The notes below the pieces were generated by a model that had not been told where the DNA came from, did no database searches, and was given only the letters and a program-made list of their open reading frames with translations. This document shows positions 16,882-25,518 of a DNA stretch of 64,000 nucleotides, piece after piece. Position 1 is the first letter of the stretch. Each line of letters starts with the position of its first letter. The position numbers were made by a program, and so were the translations under genes. Source of the stretch: Microtetraspora sp. NBRC 13810 (GTDB lineage: Bacteria > Actinomycetota > Actinomycetes > Streptosporangiales > Streptosporangiaceae); the NCBI RefSeq assembly GCF_030268685.1, contig NZ_BSRQ01000012.1:186001-250000 (forward strand), written 5' to 3'.

Positions 16882-18228
16882 CTAGGGGGTCCTCGTCGTC
16901 TGCGGATCGGGGGTGCTCGACCGCCTGGTCGGCTTCGGCTGGCTCTGCTCCGCTTGAGTGGTCTCTGTCCGGGCCTCTGTCTGGGTCTCTGTCTGAGGCT
17001 CTTCGGTGGGCGTCGCGTCCGGCTCGGTGGGGCCCCGCAGGGACTCGATCTTCTTCAGGGCTTCGGCGAGGCTGGTCGCCATGATGTTCCCGTCGCGGAT
17101 CTGGCCCTGCTGGAGAGCGCTGAGGCCCGAGATCTTCTGGCCGGTGCCGCGCTCCACCTTGAAGAACCGCACCGGCCCCACCTCGGCGTCGACGCCGCGG
17201 AAGACGACGATCTCGTCCCCGCGGGCGCCGACGAAGAACTGGTCCTGCGTCCACTGGTAGGCGAAGTAACCTCCACCGGCCACGACGGCGGCGGTGAGCC
17301 CGAACGTGACCGCCAGTATCGGCCACATCCGGCGGCGTCTGACCGCCCCCGCCTCCGCGTACGGAGCCGGTCGCCCCTCGTCGGTGATGATCGGCTGGGG
17401 CGCCGTGATGGTGGCCCGGCCCGCCGGAGTGTCCGGCGCCGGCCGCAGCCGGTTGCTGCCGGCCGCTCCCACGACGGCGGCGTCGGCCGGTACGGCGGAG
17501 CCGTCCTCGACCTCGATGACGTCGGCGACCACACAGGTGATGTTGTCCGGCCCGCCGCCCCGGTTGGCCAGGTCGATGAGCGCTCTCACCACCTCTTCCG
17601 GCTCGTCCAGCGTCGTCAGGGTGTTGTGCAGCGTCTCGGCGCTCACCACCCCGGACAGGCCGTCGGAGCACAGCAGGTAGCGGTCGTCCACCTGCGCCTC
17701 GCGGAGCGTGAGGTCGGGATCGACCTCGCCGCTGCCGTCCAGCGCCCGGAGCAGGATCGACCGCTGGGGATGGGTCGTCGCCTCCTCCGGTGTGATCCGG
17801 CCGTCGTCCACCAGCGACTGCACGAGTGTGTGGTCGTGGGTGATCTGGTAGAGCTCGCCGCGGCGCAGCAGGTAGGCGCGCGAGTCGCCGACGTGCACCA
17901 GCGCGACCTGGGTGCCGTTCCAGAGCATGGCGGTGAGCGTGGTGCCCATGCCCTTGAGGCTCGGATCCTGCCCGACCATCTGGTGCAGCTTGCGATTGGC
18001 GTCGCGAACCGCCGACTCGATGGCGCTGAGCAGATCACCCCCGTGGGTGCCCTCTTCGAGAGAGGCCATTGCGGCGATGGCGACCGAGCTGGCCACCTCG
18101 CCGTGAGCATGCCCGCCCATGCCGTCGGCGACGGCGAGCAGGCGGCCGCTGGCGTACGCCGAGTCCTCGTTACCTTCGCGGAGGAGGCCGACGTCGGAGC
18201 GGGCGGCGTAACGGAGTGCGATGGTCAT
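16882..18228 (-). CDS. pstP: PP2C-family Ser/Thr protein phosphatase PstP
   Basis: A 448-residue metal-dependent phosphatase that reverses PknA/PknB phosphorylation. The PP2C domain (about residues 5-237) contains LREGNEDS, DGMGGH (35-40), GDSRAYL, SDGLSG and GGGPDNITC, which carry the metal-binding aspartates. One transmembrane helix (about 312-332) and an exterior domain with a Thr/Glu-rich tail follow. Its start overlaps the fhaB stop by 4 nt (ATGA). Confidence 0.95.
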   Translation of the reverse strand: MTIALRYAARSDVGLLREGNEDSAYASGRLLAVADGMGGHAHGEVASSVAIAAMASLEEGTHGGDLLSAIESAVRDANRKLHQMVGQDPSLKGMGTTLTAMLWNGTQVALVHVGDSRAYLLRRGELYQITHDHTLVQSLVDDGRITPEEATTHPQRSILLRALDGSGEVDPDLTLREAQVDDRYLLCSDGLSGVVSAETLHNTLTTLDEPEEVVRALIDLANRGGGPDNITCVVADVIEVEDGSAVPADAAVVGAAGSNRLRPAPDTPAGRATITAPQPIITDEGRPAPYAEAGAVRRRRMWPILAVTFGLTAAVVAGGGYFAYQWTQDQFFVGARGDEIVVFRGVDAEVGPVRFFKVERGTGQKISGLSALQQGQIRDGNIMATSLAEALKKIESLRGPTEPDATPTEEPQTETQTEARTETTQAEQSQPKPTRRSSTPDPQTTRTP

Positions 18229-18689
18229 TTGCGCAATTCAATGACGGTCTTGCCGATGCGGATCGGAACACCGAGTGGCACCGGGGTCGGGCGGGTGACT
18301 TTTGAGCGGTCGAGGTATGTGCCGTTGGTTGAACCAAGATCTTCCACGATCCACTGACCGTCCTGAGGGAAGAGCCGGGCGTGCCGGCTGGAAGCGTAGT
18401 CGTCGCTGAGGACCAGCGTGGCGTCATTCGCCCGGCCGATGGTGATGGGCGTCTCCGTGAGATTGATTGTGGTGCCCTGCAAGGGGCCACCGGTGACCAC
18501 CATCTGCCGTGGCTCCCCCTTCTTGGGTTTAGCGGCCGGTCTGGCAGGTTTGGGCGCTTTGCGCGCCGGAGCGGTAGCGGTGCGCGGTCCGAACGTATCT
18601 GTCCGGATCACGCCGACCGCGAAGACCACGAAAAGCCACAGCAACGCGAGGAACGCGAGCCGGATCAGCAGCAGCATGAGCTCGGACAT
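18225..18689 (-). CDS. fhaB: FHA-domain membrane protein FhaB (FipA)
   Basis: A 154-residue protein with an N-terminal transmembrane helix (about 5-27), a basic Pro/Ala linker and a C-terminal FHA domain (about 80-154) with the phosphothreonine-binding motifs IGRAND, SSRHARL and LGSTNGTYL. It is predicted to recruit PknA/PknB-phosphorylated partners to the membrane. In mycobacteria the homologue FipA links FtsZ and FtsQ. It lies between fhaA (17-nt gap) and pstP (4-nt overlap). Confidence 0.93.
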   Translation of the reverse strand: MSELMLLLIRLAFLALLWLFVVFAVGVIRTDTFGPRTATAPARKAPKPARPAAKPKKGEPRQMVVTGGPLQGTTINLTETPITIGRANDATLVLSDDYASSRHARLFPQDGQWIVEDLGSTNGTYLDRSKVTRPTPVPLGVPIRIGKTVIELRK

Positions 18690-18706
18690 GGACCGTTTGT
18701 CTACCC

Positions 18707-19447
18707 CTAATCGCGCCGGAACACCAGAGTCGTACGCCCCAACGTCACACGCGTGCCGTTCTGGAGCTCGACCCGGCGAACCGGCTGGCCATTGACGAAG
18801 GTGCCGTTCGTGGAACCGAGATCGACGAGGGCGACCAGTTGCCCCTCGACCCGCAGCTCCGCATGGTGCCGCGAGACTCCCGGATCGACGAGACGAAGAT
18901 CGCAGTCGGTGCCCCTGCCGAGCAAGGTCACCGGAGTGGTGAGCTCGAAGGAGCGCTGGCCCTGCGGGTCGTCCTGGGTGGAGACCAGCAGTCGCGGGCG
19001 GCCGTCGAAGGCGTGGGAACGGGCGGCCGGCAGGTCGCTCACCGGCTGGCGGATCTCGTCCTGCTCGACGGTCGCGCCGCGGATGACCCCGGACCGGATC
19101 CGGAACAGGCCGACCGCGAGGTCCTCGGCCTTCTCGAATCGCACCCGGACCGGACCCACGAAGGAGTAGCCCTGCTCCTTCGCGTACTCCCTGGCGAGGT
19201 TGGCCAGCTCGTGGCTGATGCTGTCCGCATAGACCTCCAGGCGCTCGTTGTCGGTCGTGGAGAGCTCCACCACGAAGTCGTTCGGCACAAGGGTGCGGCC
19301 TTGTGCGACGATCGCGGCCCGCTCGTCCATCTCCCGCTGAACCGCGCTGGCTACCTCGACCGGCTGAAGGTCAGATTTGAACGCCCGCGCAAACGCCCCC
19401 TCAACCAAGCCTTCGAGTCGGCGCTCGAAGCGCTGAAGGACTCCCAC
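18707..19447 (-). CDS. fhaA: DUF3662 and FHA-domain protein FhaA
   Basis: A 246-residue protein: N-terminal DUF3662 domain (about 1-115, VGVLQRFERRLEGLVEGAF), a linker, and an FHA domain (about 165-246) with LLGRGTDCD, VSRHHAEL and DLGSTNGTF. In M. tuberculosis FhaA binds phosphorylated PknB and the pseudokinase domain of MviN, controlling lipid II flipping. The GTG at 19447 is chosen because GGGAGG lies 6 nt upstream and the sequence matches the family N-terminus. It is the first gene of the seven-gene operon; a possible -10 box (TACGAT) lies at 19480-19485 on the minus strand. Confidence 0.93.
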   Translation of the reverse strand: MGVLQRFERRLEGLVEGAFARAFKSDLQPVEVASAVQREMDERAAIVAQGRTLVPNDFVVELSTTDNERLEVYADSISHELANLAREYAKEQGYSFVGPVRVRFEKAEDLAVGLFRIRSGVIRGATVEQDEIRQPVSDLPAARSHAFDGRPRLLVSTQDDPQGQRSFELTTPVTLLGRGTDCDLRLVDPGVSRHHAELRVEGQLVALVDLGSTNGTFVNGQPVRRVELQNGTRVTLGRTTLVFRRD

Positions 19448-19479
19448 CGGGTACCTCCCTTCCTCCATCGTCTAGAGGG

Positions 19480-19485
19480 ATCGTA
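19480..19485 (-). promoter_or_regulatory. Candidate -10 box of the fhaA-pknB operon
   Basis: TACGAT on the minus strand, 32 nt before the fhaA GTG. No convincing -35 hexamer is visible. Confidence 0.4.
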
Positions 19486-19516
19486 TCCGGGTTCCGCACC
19501 TCAGGCGGTTCCGTGC

Positions 19517-19522
19517 TACTGT
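19517..19522 (+). promoter_or_regulatory. Candidate -10 box of tRNA-Leu
   Basis: TACTGT lies 16 nt before the mature 5' end of tRNA-Leu. It is divergent from the fhaA promoter. Confidence 0.5.
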
Positions 19523-19538
19523 TTCTCAGCACCCAAGA

Positions 19539-19621
19539 GGGCGGGTGGCGGAACGGCAGACGCGCACGGTTCAGGTCCGTGTGTCCGAAAGGACGTGAGG
19601 GTTCAAATCCCTCCTCGCCCA
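19539..19621 (+). tRNA. tRNA-Leu (anticodon CAG)
   Basis: An 83-nt class II tRNA. The acceptor stem GGGCGGG pairs with CTCGCCC, the discriminator is A, and CCA is not encoded. The anticodon stem-loop is CACGG-TTCAGGT-CCGTG with anticodon CAG; a long variable arm (GTCCGAAAGGAC) and T-arm GAGGG-TTCAAAT-CCCTC follow. It reads CTG, the dominant leucine codon at this G+C content. A tRNA-Leu beside fhaA is also found in mycobacteria. No duplicated 3' end or integrase is nearby. Confidence 0.97.
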
Positions 19622-20118
19622 CTCGACTAGTCGTAGTCGGAGACTTTGTCTCCTTCCCGGTCTCCTTGTGTCTGTCCAGGGGGACGACCCCCTGGAACCC
19701 CCGGTGTGCGGGGCTTCGCCCCCCACGCACCCCGCTTGCGCCGCTTACTCGGCCCTGCGGGGTTTTGTTGTTTTGTGGGCATATGCGGTTTCGGGTGGCC
19801 GGTTGTGGACGGTTGACGGTGGCCGGCTTCCGGGGGAGCCGGGGCGGCTGGACTCGGATCAAGGTGGGGGCGTTCTCCTGGGATCGAAGGCCCCGGACCT
19901 TGGAGGTCCGGGGCCGGTTCCGCGATTCATGCCTTCGATGGCCTGTGTAACCGAGATCACTTGAGGCAGGCTTACGGTTTGCTTGCAATTCGGACCGTCT
20001 GTCTGCCTCGTTACGCTCAGAGTGAACTGTCGTCGATCTTCGGTTGTCAGGCACTTCGCGGCACGTGGGGCGCCTCAGGCGTTATGATCTTGATGTGGCG
20101 ATCTTCAGGATCCTGTCG
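19622..20118. other. Non-coding segment with hairpins after tRNA-Leu
   Basis: No gene is supported. Visible structures are an 8-bp stem with ACGA tetraloop (19676-19695), a GC-rich hairpin around 19709-19721 with a TTC loop, and the 11-bp hairpin at 19889-19915. The remainder shows nothing recognisable. Confidence 0.6.
19889..19915. terminator. Hairpin, probable terminator
   Basis: A perfect 11-bp stem (GGCCCCGGACC and its complement) with loop TTGGA, between the tRNA gene and the stop of the minus-strand CNNM gene at 20119. Confidence 0.6.
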
Positions 20119-21153
20119 TCAATGTCCGGTGGCGGCAGAGGTGTCCAGGAGCTCGCCCAGCAGGTCGGTGAGGCTGACCATGCCCACCACCACCCCGGTG
20201 GCGTCGGTCACCAGGCCGACATGGGCGCGGGCGTCCTGCAACGCGGTCACCGCCTCGGGCACCGTGACCCACGGCTGCAGCCGGGGGACCGGCCGGGCCA
20301 GGACCGCCGGGCCGCGGTCCGGCTGGGTGAGCGTGTCCCTGACGTGCAGCACGCCGAGCACGTCCTGCGGGGTGCCGGTGTTCACCAGCAGCCGCAGGTG
20401 GCCGCTCCGCCTGGCGACCTCGCGCACCTGCGCGTCGTCCGCCCCCGCGGGCACCGCGGTGGCCTCGCCGATCGGCAGCATCAACCGGCCGACCGGCTGC
20501 TGCTGGACGCGGAGGGCACGGGTGAGCAGGTCGTGCTCGTCCCGGTCGAGCAGGCCCATCCGGCCCGACTCGCCCACCAGCATGGCGAGCTGGTGCGGCG
20601 TGCGGGTGGTGGCCAGCTCGTCGCGCGGCCGTACGCCGAAGGCCCGCAGCAGCGCGTTGGTGGCGCCGTTGAGCAGGCCGATCAGCGGGCCCGTGACCGC
20701 CGTGAAGGCCCGGAAGGGCAGCGCGAGCAGCAGCACCGCCTGTTCGGGGTGGGTGAGCGCCCACGACTTGGGCGCCATCTCCCCCACCACCATGTGCAGG
20801 AACGTCACCAGGGCCAGCGCGATCGTCAGGGAGATCGGCAGGTGCAGCGACTCGGGCAGGCCGAGGGCGGCGAAGAGCGGTTCGAGCGCGTGCTCGATCG
20901 CCGGCTCGGTCACCATGCCCAGGCCCAGCGTGCACAGCGTGATGCCGAGCTGGGCCGCGGCCAGCATGAGCGAGAGCTGCCTGCCGCCGCGCACGGCCGC
21001 CCTGGCCGACGCGCGGGTCAGCCGCCCGCCGCCGCCCGCGACCTCCTCCAGGCGGTGCCTGCGGGTCGAGACGAAGGCGAACTCCGCGGCCACGAAGAAC
21101 GCGTTGCCGACCAGCAGCGCCACGCCGATCAGACTCGCGAGAAGGACGTTCAC
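20119..21153 (-). CDS. CNNM/CorC (hemolysin-C-like) membrane protein, second of a pair
   Basis: A 344-residue protein with an N-terminal CNNM (DUF21) transmembrane domain (about residues 1-190; FVAAEFAFVSTRRHRLEEV, GEMAPKSWAL) and a cytosolic CBS pair (about 205-335; GVLHVRDTL, GMVSLTDLLGELL). CNNM/CorC proteins are linked to magnesium or cobalt efflux. Unlike its partner it lacks a CorC_HlyC C-terminal domain. The GTG overlaps the upstream stop (GTGA), giving a two-gene operon, and matches the family N-terminus. Confidence 0.85.
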   Translation of the reverse strand: MNVLLASLIGVALLVGNAFFVAAEFAFVSTRRHRLEEVAGGGGRLTRASARAAVRGGRQLSLMLAAAQLGITLCTLGLGMVTEPAIEHALEPLFAALGLPESLHLPISLTIALALVTFLHMVVGEMAPKSWALTHPEQAVLLLALPFRAFTAVTGPLIGLLNGATNALLRAFGVRPRDELATTRTPHQLAMLVGESGRMGLLDRDEHDLLTRALRVQQQPVGRLMLPIGEATAVPAGADDAQVREVARRSGHLRLLVNTGTPQDVLGVLHVRDTLTQPDRGPAVLARPVPRLQPWVTVPEAVTALQDARAHVGLVTDATGVVVGMVSLTDLLGELLDTSAATGH

Positions 21154-22502
21154 CGCCGGCCTCCCACGCTGTTCGCGGGCACGGCGGTCGACAGCCGCAC
21201 CCACTCGGGGACGCGGCGTTGAACCGACAGGACGGTCAGTTCGGCCCGCAGTTCCCCGTCGCCGTCGTCCTCCAGCGGGTCGAAGTCGGGCGTGAGCGTG
21301 ACGGCCAGCGTGTCACCGGGCTCGGGGAGCCGGCCCAGCAGGGCGAGCACCAGCCCGGCGACCGTCTCGTAGTCGTCGCTCTCCGGCAGGGAAAGGCCGG
21401 TCGCCCGCTCCACCTCGTCCACCCGGAGCGTGCCGGGGACGTGCCAGGAACCGTCGGACTGGACCACCACGCCGAGCGGCTCGGGATCCGTCTCGTCGAC
21501 CAGCTCGCCGACCAGCTCCTCGGCGAGGTCCTCGACGGTGACCACGCCGGCCAGCCCGCCGTACTCGTCGATCACGCACGCCATGTCGTCGCGCGCCGTC
21601 CGCATGCGGTCGAGCACCGCGGGCAGCGGCAGCGACTCGGGGACGAGCAGCGCCGGGCGGGTGATCTCGGCGATCGTGGTCGCGCCGGACGCGGCGACGA
21701 ACTCACGCACCCCCGTCACGCCCACCACGTCGTCGTCGCGGAGCACCGGGTAGCGCGAGTGGCCGGCCGTGCGCATCGCGTCGAGCAGGTCGGACAGCGA
21801 CCGGTCGGCGCGCAGCAGCACGACCCGAGGGCGGGGCACCATGGCGTCCTCGGCGGTGAGGTCGCCGAACTCCAGCGCCCGCTCCAGCAGGTCGGACAGC
21901 CGCGGCGGCAGCTCGCCGGAGCGGCCGGAGTCGGCGATGATCCGGGAGAGCTCCTCCGGGGTGGCGCCGTGCTCGACCTCCTCCACCGGCTCGACCCCGA
22001 CCCGGCGCAGCAGCCGGGTCGCCGCGGAGTCGAACAACTTGATCACCGGACCGGCCACCATGAGGTAGACCATGGTGGAACGGGCCAGGAACTTCGCCAC
22101 CGGCTCAGGCCGGGCGATGCCGAGGTTCTTCGGGGCCAGCTCGCCGAGCACCATCTGAACGGCGGTGGCCACCACGATGCCGATGGCCAGGGCCACGCCG
22201 GTCACGGCGGTGGCGGGCAGGCCCCACGCCTCCAGCGCGGGACGGACGGCGTCGGCCACCGCGGGCTCGGCGATGAAGCTGACGAGCAACGCGGTGACGG
22301 TGATGCCGAGCTGGGCGCCGGACAGCATGAAGGACAGCCTCTCGGTGACCTTCAGGGCTCTGGCGGCGGCGGGGTCGCCCGCTTCGGCCTGCTCACGCAG
22401 GAGGCCCCGGTCGGCCGCGACGAACGCGAACTCCTGGGCGACGAAGTATCCGGTGGCGACGGTGAGCAGTATGAGGGCGGTCAGGCCGAGCGCGATGGTC
22501 AC
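21150..22502 (-). CDS. CNNM/CorC (hemolysin-C-like) protein with CBS and CorC_HlyC domains
   Basis: A 450-residue protein: CNNM domain with about four helices (1-195; YFVAQEFAFVAADRG, GELAPKNLGI), CBS pair (about 210-335; EDAMVPRPRV, IDEYGGLAGVVTVEDLAEE) and a C-terminal CorC_HlyC FAD-like fold (about 350-430; GTLRVDEVERATG). The EDAMVPR and DEYGG motifs are family hallmarks. It is probably involved in Mg2+ or Co2+ homeostasis. It starts an operon whose second gene is the shorter paralogue. Confidence 0.9.
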   Translation of the reverse strand: MTIALGLTALILLTVATGYFVAQEFAFVAADRGLLREQAEAGDPAAARALKVTERLSFMLSGAQLGITVTALLVSFIAEPAVADAVRPALEAWGLPATAVTGVALAIGIVVATAVQMVLGELAPKNLGIARPEPVAKFLARSTMVYLMVAGPVIKLFDSAATRLLRRVGVEPVEEVEHGATPEELSRIIADSGRSGELPPRLSDLLERALEFGDLTAEDAMVPRPRVVLLRADRSLSDLLDAMRTAGHSRYPVLRDDDVVGVTGVREFVAASGATTIAEITRPALLVPESLPLPAVLDRMRTARDDMACVIDEYGGLAGVVTVEDLAEELVGELVDETDPEPLGVVVQSDGSWHVPGTLRVDEVERATGLSLPESDDYETVAGLVLALLGRLPEPGDTLAVTLTPDFDPLEDDGDGELRAELTVLSVQRRVPEWVRLSTAVPANSVGGRR

Positions 22503-22847
22503 CGGTGGTGCCTCGCGGGGCGGTCGGATTCAGTGGGTCCCGTGCCTACGCACGGGCAGATACTCCACGGGTCCGGAGTGGACACTAGTGTCCTTTCACT
22601 TGAGATCGTCTCGTCGGGTCGGTTCCCTTGCCAAAGGTAACGAGCGTGAAGGCCGTGGTTGTTTCCCACCCGTGGGGAAATTCCCGTGTCGACAGACCGA
22701 CCGATGACTCTCGGTCAGCCATATGGTGACCCATTGCGTACTTTTACCTAGAAAACCTTGGTGAGAGGCGAGCGTCCAGGGCTGCCGACGGCGTAGCTTC
22801 GAAGAGCGGAATCGCCGCGACAGACGAGAGAGCAGGGCAGGAAAGAC
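22503..22847. other. Divergent intergenic region between the CNNM pair and the LCP gene
   Basis: A 345-bp segment expected to hold both promoters. It is less GC-rich between about 22640 and 22770. A short imperfect dyad (TTTCCCACCCGTGGGGAAA) lies at 22662-22680, and TTTTACCTAG occurs near 22742. No -35/-10 pair can be assigned with confidence and no gene is seen. Confidence 0.5.
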
Positions 22848-24134
22848 GTGGCTGACTGGCCGGGGACCGGGCGACGGTCCGATGACGAAGAGCGCACCAG
22901 GGTTTTGCGCTCGCCGGAGCCTCGCGGGGGTCAGCCGGTCTACCCGGCACAGGGCGCGCCGGCCGACGGCGGGCGCCGCCAAGCCCAGCCGTCGCGTGGC
23001 GGGCCCGCCGACGGCCCCCAGGCGAGCTCCCGGGTGTACGGCAAGCCGCGGTCGGGCTCGGCCCCGGTTCGCCCGCTGAACGAGGCCGCCCGCCCGGCGC
23101 CCCCCGGCCCCGGCCGGGGTGGCGGCGGCCACGGCGGGGGAGGCGGCGGAATCCGCAGGTCGGCTCCCGCGCCGGGCAGGCGGGGGCGCGGGCGGATCAT
23201 CCTGCGGGTCGTCGCCGCGCTGGTGGCGCTGCTGCTCGTCGGCGTCGTCGTGACGTACTTCTGGGTCGACTCGCGGCTGGTCACGATCCCGGGCGTGTTG
23301 GACGACTACGAGGGCAGGCCGGCCGACACCCCCGGTCAGAACTGGCTGCTCGTCGGCTCCGACAGCCGCAAGGGCCTGACCGGCGCCGAGCGCAAGCGGC
23401 TCGCCACCGGCAACGCCGCGGGCCAGCGCACCGACACCATGATGCTGCTGCACATCCCCGACGGCGGCGACCAGCCCACCCTGGTCAGCCTGCCCCGCGA
23501 CTCCTACGTCTCGATCCCCGGCAAGGGGCGCAACAAGCTCAACGCCGCCTACGCCTTCGGCGGCCCCAAGCTCCTCGTCCGGACGGTCGAGACCGTCACG
23601 GACATCCGCATCGACAACTACATGGAGATCGGCTTCGCCGGCTTCGTGGGCATCGTCGACGCGGTGGGCGGGGTCAACATCTGCGTCAAGCAGAACATCA
23701 AGGACCGCAAGGCCGGCATCAACCTCAAGAAGGGCTGCCAGGACATGGACGGCGGGACCGCGCTCGGCTACGTGCGCACCCGTGCCACCGGCGCCCTGCC
23801 CGACCTGGACCGGACCGAGCGGCAGCGGCAGTTCTTCGGCGCCGTGGTGAAGAAGGCGGCCAGCCCCGGCGTGCTGTTCAACCCCTTCACGTCCCTCCCG
23901 CTCGCCTCCGCGGCGACCGACTCGGTCAGCGTGGACGACGGCACCGGCACCTTCTCCCTGCTCTCCCTCGGCCTGGCCATGAGCGACGGCCCCGTCACCA
24001 CCAGCGTCCCCGTCGGCTCCACCCCGACCCTCCCCGGCGTCGGCTCGGTGATCCAGTGGGACAGGGCGAACGCGCTGCGCCTCTTCGGCGCCCTCGCACA
24101 GGACAAGCCCGTCCCCCAGGACCTCCTGAAGTGA
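22848..24134 (+). CDS. LytR-CpsA-Psr (LCP) family cell-wall glycopolymer ligase
   Basis: A 428-residue membrane-anchored enzyme that transfers undecaprenyl-linked glycopolymers to peptidoglycan. A disordered Pro/Gly/Arg-rich cytosolic N-terminus (1-115) precedes one transmembrane helix (117-138) and the exterior LCP domain (about 160-330) with VGSDSR, RTDTMML, SLPRDSYVSIPG, NKLNAAYAFGG and DRTERQRQF, the conserved Asp/Arg pyrophosphate-binding set. The GTG is preceded by AGGAAAG. It stands alone between the divergent CNNM operon and a terminator. Confidence 0.93.
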   Translation: MADWPGTGRRSDDEERTRVLRSPEPRGGQPVYPAQGAPADGGRRQAQPSRGGPADGPQASSRVYGKPRSGSAPVRPLNEAARPAPPGPGRGGGGHGGGGGGIRRSAPAPGRRGRGRIILRVVAALVALLLVGVVVTYFWVDSRLVTIPGVLDDYEGRPADTPGQNWLLVGSDSRKGLTGAERKRLATGNAAGQRTDTMMLLHIPDGGDQPTLVSLPRDSYVSIPGKGRNKLNAAYAFGGPKLLVRTVETVTDIRIDNYMEIGFAGFVGIVDAVGGVNICVKQNIKDRKAGINLKKGCQDMDGGTALGYVRTRATGALPDLDRTERQRQFFGAVVKKAASPGVLFNPFTSLPLASAATDSVSVDDGTGTFSLLSLGLAMSDGPVTTSVPVGSTPTLPGVGSVIQWDRANALRLFGALAQDKPVPQDLLK

Positions 24135-24141
24135 TCGCCTC

Positions 24142-24173
24142 CCGGCCGGTGCTCCCTGCGGGGCACCGGCCGG
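24142..24173. terminator. Bidirectional hairpin
   Basis: A perfect 11-bp stem (CCGGCCGGTGC and its complement) with a 10-nt loop, between the convergent LCP and GOLPH3-like genes. Confidence 0.8.
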
Positions 24174-24180
24174 ATCGCGC

Positions 24181-24828
24181 TCAGCCGGAGGCGCCGGCGA
24201 CCGCGGCGCCGGCCATGGCGGCGATCACGGCGGCGTTGACCGCGGAGATGATCTTCGCGACGGCCTGGCCGGCCCACTCGCCCTGGCTGATCTCCTTCAC
24301 GCGCTTCTTGTCTGCGCCGGGGAACGCCTTGCGGTCCAGGGAGCAGGCGTGCATGATCGCGATCAGCACGGAGATCCTGGCGTCGGGGTCGGAGCCGTCC
24401 AGCGCACTCTGCACGCGCTGCCTGACCTCCCGCTCGTAGCCGCCGTCGCGCTCGGGGTAGCGGACGGCGGGGAAGAGGCCGAGGACCTTGACGTGCTCCT
24501 CGCCGAGGACGCCCTGCGCGGCGAGGCGGCCGAGCAGGCGCTCGCGGAGCTTCGCGGACTTCAGCTTGTTGACCCACCATTCGGGCTTCTGGGCCCTGCC
24601 CCGCTCGGCGATCATCGTCAGCGCGGCGTCGAGCTCTTCGTCGCCCAGCGGCGACCGGTCCAGGACGGCCACCTGTTTGCCCGCCAGCTCGACGCGGCCC
24701 CGCACGGCCAGCTCCGCCAGAAGGGCGCCGCCCAGGGCCAGGTCGAGCCGGGTGACGTCGATCAGTCGTCTGCCGTCGGACTCGGTGTGCGCGAGCAGCA
24801 ACAGCTCTTCGGCGATATTGAGATCCAC
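24181..24828 (-). CDS. GOLPH3/VPS74 (GPP34)-family protein
   Basis: A 215-residue protein beginning MDLNIAEELLLLAH, the GPP34 family signature, with RLDLALGGALLAELAVRGRVEL, RVQSALDGSDPDARISVLIAIMHA (split by other residues) and an Ala-rich hydrophobic C-terminus. Eukaryotic homologues bind phosphatidylinositol-4-phosphate at the Golgi. Actinomycetes have many paralogues of unknown role, probably membrane-lipid-associated. It is monocistronic. Confidence 0.85.
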   Translation of the reverse strand: MDLNIAEELLLLAHTESDGRRLIDVTRLDLALGGALLAELAVRGRVELAGKQVAVLDRSPLGDEELDAALTMIAERGRAQKPEWWVNKLKSAKLRERLLGRLAAQGVLGEEHVKVLGLFPAVRYPERDGGYEREVRQRVQSALDGSDPDARISVLIAIMHACSLDRKAFPGADKKRVKEISQGEWAGQAVAKIISAVNAAVIAAMAGAAVAGASG

Positions 24829-24942
24829 ATCGCGACTCTACGCCGAGGGCCGGCGTCGTAAGGAATACGTAACCGGCGTTCGGCGGGCGGAGGGGCCGCC
24901 GGGGTGCTGTCCTTGGGGTACGCACTTTTTCTGGAGGACATC

Positions 24943-25494
24943 GTGAAAATGGGGGCCTTACTCCGCCACCCGGCCACCTGGGTCGTCGTCGCCCTCGGTG
25001 CCATCGTGTGCGCGGTCCTGCTGTACCTGTTCCAGCCCTGGCGGGTGTTCACCACGGTCGAGGTGAACGAGGCGGTGCCGGGGGCCGCCGCGCCGCGTCA
25101 GCCGGTGTCGAGGGAGGCCGCCGAGCCGGTGGAGCCCGTGGCGGCGCCGAAGACGCTGGCGGAGGGCGATTTCATCTCGCACGAGCACGAGACCTCGGGC
25201 GTGGCCAAGGTGCTGGAGCTCGAAGGCGGCGAACGGGTGCTGCGGATCGAGGACTTCCACACCTCCGACGGCCCGGACCTGCGGGTCTGGCTGAGCGACC
25301 AGCCGGTCAGGGAGGGCACCGACGGGTGGTTCAACCTCGACGACGGCAAGGTGGTGGAGCTCGGCGAGCTGAAGGGCAACAAGGGCAACGCGAACTACGC
25401 GATCCCCGCTTCGGCCGACCTCGACTCGCTGACCAGCGTGGTCATCTGGTGCCGCCGGTTCAGCGTCTCCTTCGGCGCCGCGACGCTCGCCTAG
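24943..25494 (+). CDS. DM13-domain membrane protein
   Basis: A 183-residue protein with one N-terminal transmembrane helix (about residues 10-30) and an exterior DM13 domain (about 75-180: GDFISHEHETSGVAKVLEL, FHTSDGPDLRVWLS, VVIWCRRFSVSFGAA). DM13 domains are thought to be electron-transfer or redox modules with a near-invariant cysteine, here in IWCRRF. The GTG at 24943 is chosen because GGAGG lies 5 nt upstream. Codon 6 is TTA (24958-24960), rare in this genome and potentially dependent on the bldA tRNA. Confidence 0.8.
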   Translation: MKMGALLRHPATWVVVALGAIVCAVLLYLFQPWRVFTTVEVNEAVPGAAAPRQPVSREAAEPVEPVAAPKTLAEGDFISHEHETSGVAKVLELEGGERVLRIEDFHTSDGPDLRVWLSDQPVREGTDGWFNLDDGKVVELGELKGNKGNANYAIPASADLDSLTSVVIWCRRFSVSFGAATLA

Positions 25495-25518
25495 ACCGCT
25501 TCTGGGACGCTTGGCACC

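Noticed and set aside
16862-17671. N-terminal extension of RodA
   Set aside because: Open only because of G+C bias; it lies inside pstP and RodA homologues start near 16861.
19539-20118. Integrated element at tRNA-Leu
   Set aside because: No integrase, no repeat of the tRNA 3' end and no composition change.
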